Assembly (NCBI RefSeq): GCF_036373705.1
Contig: NC_089855.1
Span: forward strand, 49,618,318-49,682,317
Direction of reading: 5' to 3'
Length of the DNA: 64,000 nt
Source: Amia ocellicauda
Lineage: Eukaryota > Chordata > Actinopteri > Amiiformes > Amiidae
Shown here: positions 60,201-64,000 of the stretch, piece by piece
Position numbering within the stretch: the first letter of the stretch is position 1
Layout: every line of letters starts with the position of its first letter
Translations under genes and position numbers: made by a program
The notes under the pieces: model-generated
Told to the model about the DNA's origin: nothing
Databases searched by the model: none
What the model saw: the letters and a program-made list of their open reading frames with translations, nothing else

Positions 60201-61247
60201 AAATACTTCCTTTACCTCACAACGGTACCACACAACAATTTTTAAAGACAACAACTCCTCAAACATGGCAATGTCTGAAAAGGCAACCATCTGTTGAGAG
60301 TTTAAGCCGGCCCTCTGATGAAGCATTAAAGCCTCTTGCATAGCTTGGGGTTCAGGCATGTCGGGGGTGAGTAGTTTTATTAAACTGTAAGCAAAACAGA
60401 GCTTATTGTCCCCATTGGAACTCACCACTAATTGCCTGAGCTTGTTCCTAATTATGTCGTTCTTCAAGCATTTCGACAGTCTTCTAAGCGCCCCACCCTC
60501 AGGGTTAGGAACCACATTCATTACCAGAGACAGACTTTCATCAGCTAAGATGGATGCGTTACTTTGCAATAACGCTTCGATTTTAGCCAGAAATTCATCA
60601 ACATCTAAATTATCTCCACTCAGCATTACAGATAGGTTGCTAAACAAATCATCCCCTCTGAGTTCTAACTGTACAACATCTCGAGGTCTGACCCTTTCAG
60701 CAACCTGTTCAAGCATGTTTTGCAAGGCCTCGTGTATGTTGACAAATATTTCTGCATAATTGTCACAATTTAAAAGTTCTGCAAAATTAAAACGCTGAAT
60801 CATTTCAAAATTGTTATAGGCCGGTCTATCTATAATCACGGGATCACTGGTACTTTTGGACACATCATCATTTTGAACAAAGCCTTCAACCCCTACATTC
60901 TCACAGAGCATGTCATCCACAGCCTTATCAGTCTCAGAACCCTCCACATTCCGAACACCCCCACCGCTGACATCTACAAAACCCCCTTTTTGAGGAGGCT
61001 CATTTAAAGCCTGTAAAAGTCCTTCAAAGATATCCACCCGGTTAATGTCAAGACCCTCCTCTATAGTGACGGCTGCTTCTGCCGCCGTACTGTGTTCTAA
61101 TTGTCTCAAATCATTTATAATAGGGGCAGAATTTGGTCGGGGTAGCGTCTCCAAAGCCTCCACCATTTCAAACAAATCGGGGTGAACTAGGGGTTGAACC
61201 TCTATAAGCGCTACCGTTGGGAGGTGGTTATTTAGATCATTGACCAT
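57231..61247 (-). CDS. Protein-primed family B DNA polymerase, intact frame
   Basis: Open frame from 61268 (GTG); first ATG at 61247. All motifs listed for 10932-14948 are present. Differences from E1 in shared numbering: S623L, K713I (just after the third exonuclease motif), D757E, R1188Q in the conserved TAYARL stretch before motif C, and G1246R just before GPKTY. The last two are near the active site and may reduce activity although the frame is open. Confidence 0.9.
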   Translation of the reverse strand: MVNDLNNHLPTVALIEVQPLVHPDLFEMVEALETLPRPNSAPIINDLRQLEHSTAAEAAVTIEEGLDINRVDIFEGLLQALNEPPQKGGFVDVSGGGVRNVEGSETDKAVDDMLCENVGVEGFVQNDDVSKSTSDPVIIDRPAYNNFEMIQRFNFAELLNCDNYAEIFVNIHEALQNMLEQVAERVRPRDVVQLELRGDDLFSNLSVMLSGDNLDVDEFLAKIEALLQSNASILADESLSLVMNVVPNPEGGALRRLSKCLKNDIIRNKLRQLVVSSNGDNKLCFAYSLIKLLTPDMPEPQAMQEALMLHQRAGLNSQQMVAFSDIAMFEELLSLKIVVWYRCEVKEVFVKFQTHPETHTQTLFLFLSDSHYFGIKSLTAFLGCSYVCHWCYKAFNDKLKHRCDGYCNVCFNPQCRKGLAPTIRCKDCLRICLSAFCFSEHKVQRAAAEGVKKRSYCDQTKYCPQCCLQYRFHEVKPHKCLEPRCRICNADLTPGSEHQCFIQPVKKEPPHNRYVFFDFECRQENGVHVANYIHCIDMLDCEWSASGESCVRDFFTRYRGPKYLNYTFIAHNAKGYDSYILMKYLVENGVTPKIIAQGSKIMCFTDEAFNQRYIDLLNFLPMKLSALPKALGFEAQKKGWFCHFFNTKDTQNYRGSYPPASYYGVDTMMSHEREEFFKWYNTVKGGVFDFREEMAAYCKNDVVILIEACLRFRTEVINTSGLDPLQSVTIASLCMKMYRSNFLQKNTIAETTSDNYRARQKNFSTVSIQWLEYLSARDNIFIRHALNQGEVKMGPYYLDGFSDVSGRRTAYEFAGCIYHGCPQCFDPNTFNPVTQKLCGDMYYDFQERIETLKNTYGLNVLVIWEHAWTTLKQQDVGVQRFMETLDFPERLEPRDALFGGRTNALCLHYEVKEGERVDYYDFTSLYPYVNKTKMYPVGHPTIVYRDFLEIGQYFGLIKVTMYPPRELFLPVLPYRCSGKLMFPLCRTCVETENQNTSCLHSDDERALTGVWCSIELDKAVEKGYRVGKVYEVWHFSEKSDTLFAEYIMTHLKGKQEASGYPSWCVDSAAKERYVQQYFEKEGIRLEPGNITVNPAKRQMSKLILNSLWGKFGERNNRLNTTLIKTPEQFIEFIFSKQHAVSHFQFLNDHVAQVQWRAPKDFPTKQGNVNVFIAVFTTAYAQLELYNLMDQLQERTLYHDTDSVIFVTRPGDWVPPLGDYLGELTSELDPQDHIVEFVSRGPKTYAYRTAAGKTCMKVKGFTLNHCNNKLINIKSLTTLVQSFVTEKDAPPREIITAGNQIYHNKKGYTLENRSLNKRFRVVYNKRVLKTDYTTLPYGY

Positions 61248-61264
61248 CTGTAACAGGTCGGGGT

Positions 61265-61468
61265 TCACGGTAAGTCTGGTAATTCACATTCTATCGGTGG
61301 TGATTGGGGGTTATTTAAATCATTTATCATTTGTAATAGTTCCTGGTTCATTGGGACATCAGAGGAGTTCACAACAGGGCCGAGGGTGTTCTCTCGGGAA
61401 GGTCTTTTTGGGGCCCTAACTTGTTCATAATCCTTTAGTTTGTGAGTTCTTTTACCAAGTCCGGACAT
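61265..61468 (-). CDS. 67-aa ORF directly upstream of polymerase
   Basis: Same protein as 14966-15169; the same 4-base overlap (GTGA) with the polymerase frame. Confidence 0.5.
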   Translation of the reverse strand: MSGLGKRTHKLKDYEQVRAPKRPSRENTLGPVVNSSDVPMNQELLQMINDLNNPQSPPIECELPDLP

Positions 61469-61531
61469 TTTTTTTATTTTTTATTTTTCCAACAACCCAC
61501 AATAGTAAGGCGTTTTGTATCTATTAAAACA

Positions 61532-63567
61532 TTAAATACGGTACAATTCGTTAGTAAGGGTATTAATAAGGGTGTTTTGGCTCTCTATCACAAGGTTTTG
61601 CCCCACTAACACAAGTCTTTGATTTAGTAACAAGGTATGTAGCAACTCATGCCGACCTTCAGGAAGTAGCTCCGGGGGATGGTGTCCTGGCTCAGCTGCA
61701 AAGGATGGTCGCTCCGGTAAATCTCGGTCGAAGGAGGCAGGGAGCGAGCGTATACTCACGGACGGAGACCAAGAAGGCCTTTGCGGTGACACCCTGGCCA
61801 ATCGCGGTGTACTGTTCAGCGTTTCTGTAGCCAAGAAACGGGGCTGGGGGGACGATGTTGAAACCAGTCCGTCGTTGGGTGGTGTGTCAACCCTGACTGA
61901 CGGCGACCCCTGAGGTTGTTGGTTGCCTGTATTTGTTCCGCCCGACAATGCGGCGGGCTGAATCTGGATTGTTGAATTACCCCCAGAAGGCTGTGGCCTG
62001 AGTAGATGTTGGGGGGTCTCCAAGACCACCGTGGGGGATCCTCTCGGTGATCTCTCCGGGGAAGATGTTTGATCCCACTTAGACGGGGTAATTGTCCTCA
62101 ATAGCTCATCCACAGAATGACTATCCCAAGAGTCTTGGGAAGAATAAAAATATACATTACATTTACATCTTTAAACGGCGACAGAAATCAAACTTAAAAC
62201 AACATGTCCAGGACCTTCAAAACCTTTAGCTTTTTTAGACCTTTGAAAATAGGCTTAGACATTCACTACAACGCCTTATTATTTACAGACAATATATTTA
62301 TTAGGACTTGATAATAAATGTAAAACAGAGAAGCCTCTGTAAATAAACTGTTTCTTAAATGTAATATTGTTAATAAAACACTTTTTATACACACACACAC
62401 CACATTTCATTTTTAAACGAACCTTCCAAGTGTAAACGCTTCCTGATCCCGGGACTTCCTGTTTCACAAACGTTTTCACGATCTGTTTAAATATTAAATA
62501 CAATGAACACCTTCAAGCCTTTTCCTACAGCCACTTTAAAACAGAAGTATAATTGCGGGAGATAAGCCAAACAACTTACTAAAACCTTTCGGACAGCTTT
62601 ACTTCCTAACCAGACGGTCGGGCAATCGGTCATTTCTAAACACATGCCCCAGAAACAAGCCTAGACCTGTCCGGACTTCTAAAGATCTTTCCCAGAACCC
62701 CCAAGACCTACAGGAAATGGGCACCCCTCGCTTAAATATTAGCCCTCAACGGGCAAACAAAACCCTTTTAAAAACATTAAAGTTTGAAAGATCTTACTTA
62801 CCTCCAAAGAATAATCGTTTCTTATGTTTTTCAGCTGGTTTAGCTTTTTGCACTTCTGTGAAGGTAAGAGACATGTTTAACCTTTAACCACCCCGCTTTA
62901 TAAAAAGCTTTAACCTCTTACAAGCGGCAGATATATACTCACCGCTATCAGATACAGGGGCTGACGGCCTTTCAGATTCTTGAAAGGTTACGGTTCTCGA
63001 AGGTAAAACTAAACAAGCCCTCGCTGTGGAAGGCCTTTCGTTGTCTCGAACCACGTTTCTTAATACTGTTAGAAAGGATATTTTTTTAAATTAACAAGAC
63101 GGGCCTCAAACATCTTACAGAAACGTTATACAAACAAACAGGGGTTTAGTTCTTACCCGGTCGGCAGACAGCCTGTCTAGGGACAACCACTTCTCTTGGT
63201 TGATCCTCGGAGACATTAATCACAGGCCTTTCGATAGTTTCTGTGTAATTAAAGAGACCGCCATTAATATATATTAAAACGTTTTCATAACTCTAATGAG
63301 CCGCTTCAAAACACAACCACACACCCATACATAAGAACCCTTGAGCGCAAACACAAAAATCTTACCGTCGTTGTTCCAGATGATCTCCTCAGCGTTGGGA
63401 ATTAACTCCTGTTGACTGGCTGAAAAATAATTTTACAGAACCTAAAACAGATGTTATAACCTTATTTACAATACATGCCCACAACCCGCTCTGAGTCAAT
63501 GAAAATAATCTGAAGACTTACCTAAAAACTCGTTTAAATCGAAGTCGTTGATGTTGTTTCCGGACAT
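61532..63567 (-). CDS. Six-exon spliced gene (about 320 aa), function unknown
   Basis: Exons on the minus strand: 63522-63567, 63366-63419, 63157-63240, 62943-63065, 62802-62855, 61532-62133. Splice sites are intact and all introns are phase 1. One Ser-to-Ala change is in exon 4. Confidence 0.72.
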
Positions 63568-63595
63568 TGTTGATCTTTAGGCTTAAATCGAAAGG

Positions 63596-63644
63596 TCAGT
63601 ATGAGTCTGTCGAGCTGAAGACCAGACCTTCATACTTATACTGA
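63596..63644 (-). promoter_or_regulatory. Palindromic core promoter of the spliced gene
   Basis: Same inverted repeat and TATAAGTA as 17297-17345. The 356 bp to the window end is the start of the right-arm non-coding region, with no gene seen. Confidence 0.55.
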
Positions 63645-64000
63645 TGGCCGGATGCCGGATCTGCTTGTAAGGCATTGTTCTGGGCTGGCCTTTGTGCCGT
63701 CCTGTTACCAATTAACATATCAAAACCAACCAATAAAATGACCCTGCATCAATTTCAAATAGAAACCAAGATGGCGACGATCTCTCTCCTCTCTACTCTA
63801 AACTTTTATTAGAACCTTTTGGTCTCTCAAAAAAACATTTTTAAGCATCAAGACCTATAGTCAATAAACACTAAGAATATTTCAGGCCTTTATACGCGCT
63901 AAAAAACAACCTGAGCCAAGAAAATAACTATAAAGATCTAAAATAAGTAGCGCTTTTACAGTGATTTTTTTTTTTTTTTTAATAGCGATGCTTTCTTTGG

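Larger units (their letters stand above)
48541..64000. mobile_element. Maverick/Polinton-type adintovirus element, copy E3 (right end outside window)
   Basis: The first 15460 bp are present. By comparison with E1, about 1.1 kb of the right arm and the right inverted repeat lie beyond 64000. Every protein gene and all six exons of the spliced gene are open, making this the most complete copy in the window. Confidence 0.92.

Overview
The window is nuclear DNA of an animal, most likely a vertebrate and probably a fish. The evidence is eukaryotic tRNA genes (Gln-CTG, Glu-CTC and a broken Ala-AGC), LTR-type repeats, spliceosomal introns and TATA/AATAAA signals. The species cannot be named from sequence alone. 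There is no ordinary single-copy host protein gene.

Two repeat levels are interleaved. (1) A head-to-tail array of ~3.5-kb host units. Each unit holds a tRNA-Ala gene split by a 1.83-kb solo-LTR-like insertion (TSD GCAT), then ~1 kb of spacer, a tRNA-Gln gene on the minus strand and a tRNA-Glu gene on the plus strand. Units cover 1-2249 (partial), 18825-22334, 22335-25856, 25857-29389 and 45065-48540. (2) Three nearly identical copies of a ~16.6-kb Maverick/Polinton-type element of the adintovirus kind: E1 2250-18824, E2 29390-45064 and E3 48541 to beyond 64000. Each has 181-bp terminal inverted repeats starting AGT and a 6-bp target duplication CCTGTG. All three sit at exactly the same base of the host unit, 27 bp after the tRNA-Glu gene where that gene is whole. 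Two unoccupied sites (22335 and 25857) lie in the same array. One integration followed by array amplification fits better than three insertions.

Element layout, left to right. Plus strand: a 236-aa protein of unknown function; a 282-aa protein with a Cys/His cluster; a Bcl-2-like protein; DDE integrase with chromodomain; penton-like minor capsid protein; small basic pVI/core-like protein; hexon-like major capsid protein; adenain-like protease. Minus strand, convergent: a 247-aa conserved protein; a 111-aa basic protein; FtsK/A32-type packaging ATPase; protein-primed family B DNA polymerase; a 67-aa ORF; and a six-exon gene (about 320 aa) that shows up only when splice sites are read. Together these would serve early host control, replication, chromatin-directed integration, capsid assembly and maturation, and DNA packaging.

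The copies have decayed differently. E1 has an 11-bp frameshift in the 282-aa gene and a nonsense codon in the 247-aa gene. E2 has an 890-bp deletion through three capsid genes, a 32-bp frameshift in the polymerase and a Walker A Gly-to-Ser change in the ATPase. E3 keeps every reading frame open as far as the window goes; its right ~1.1 kb lies outside.
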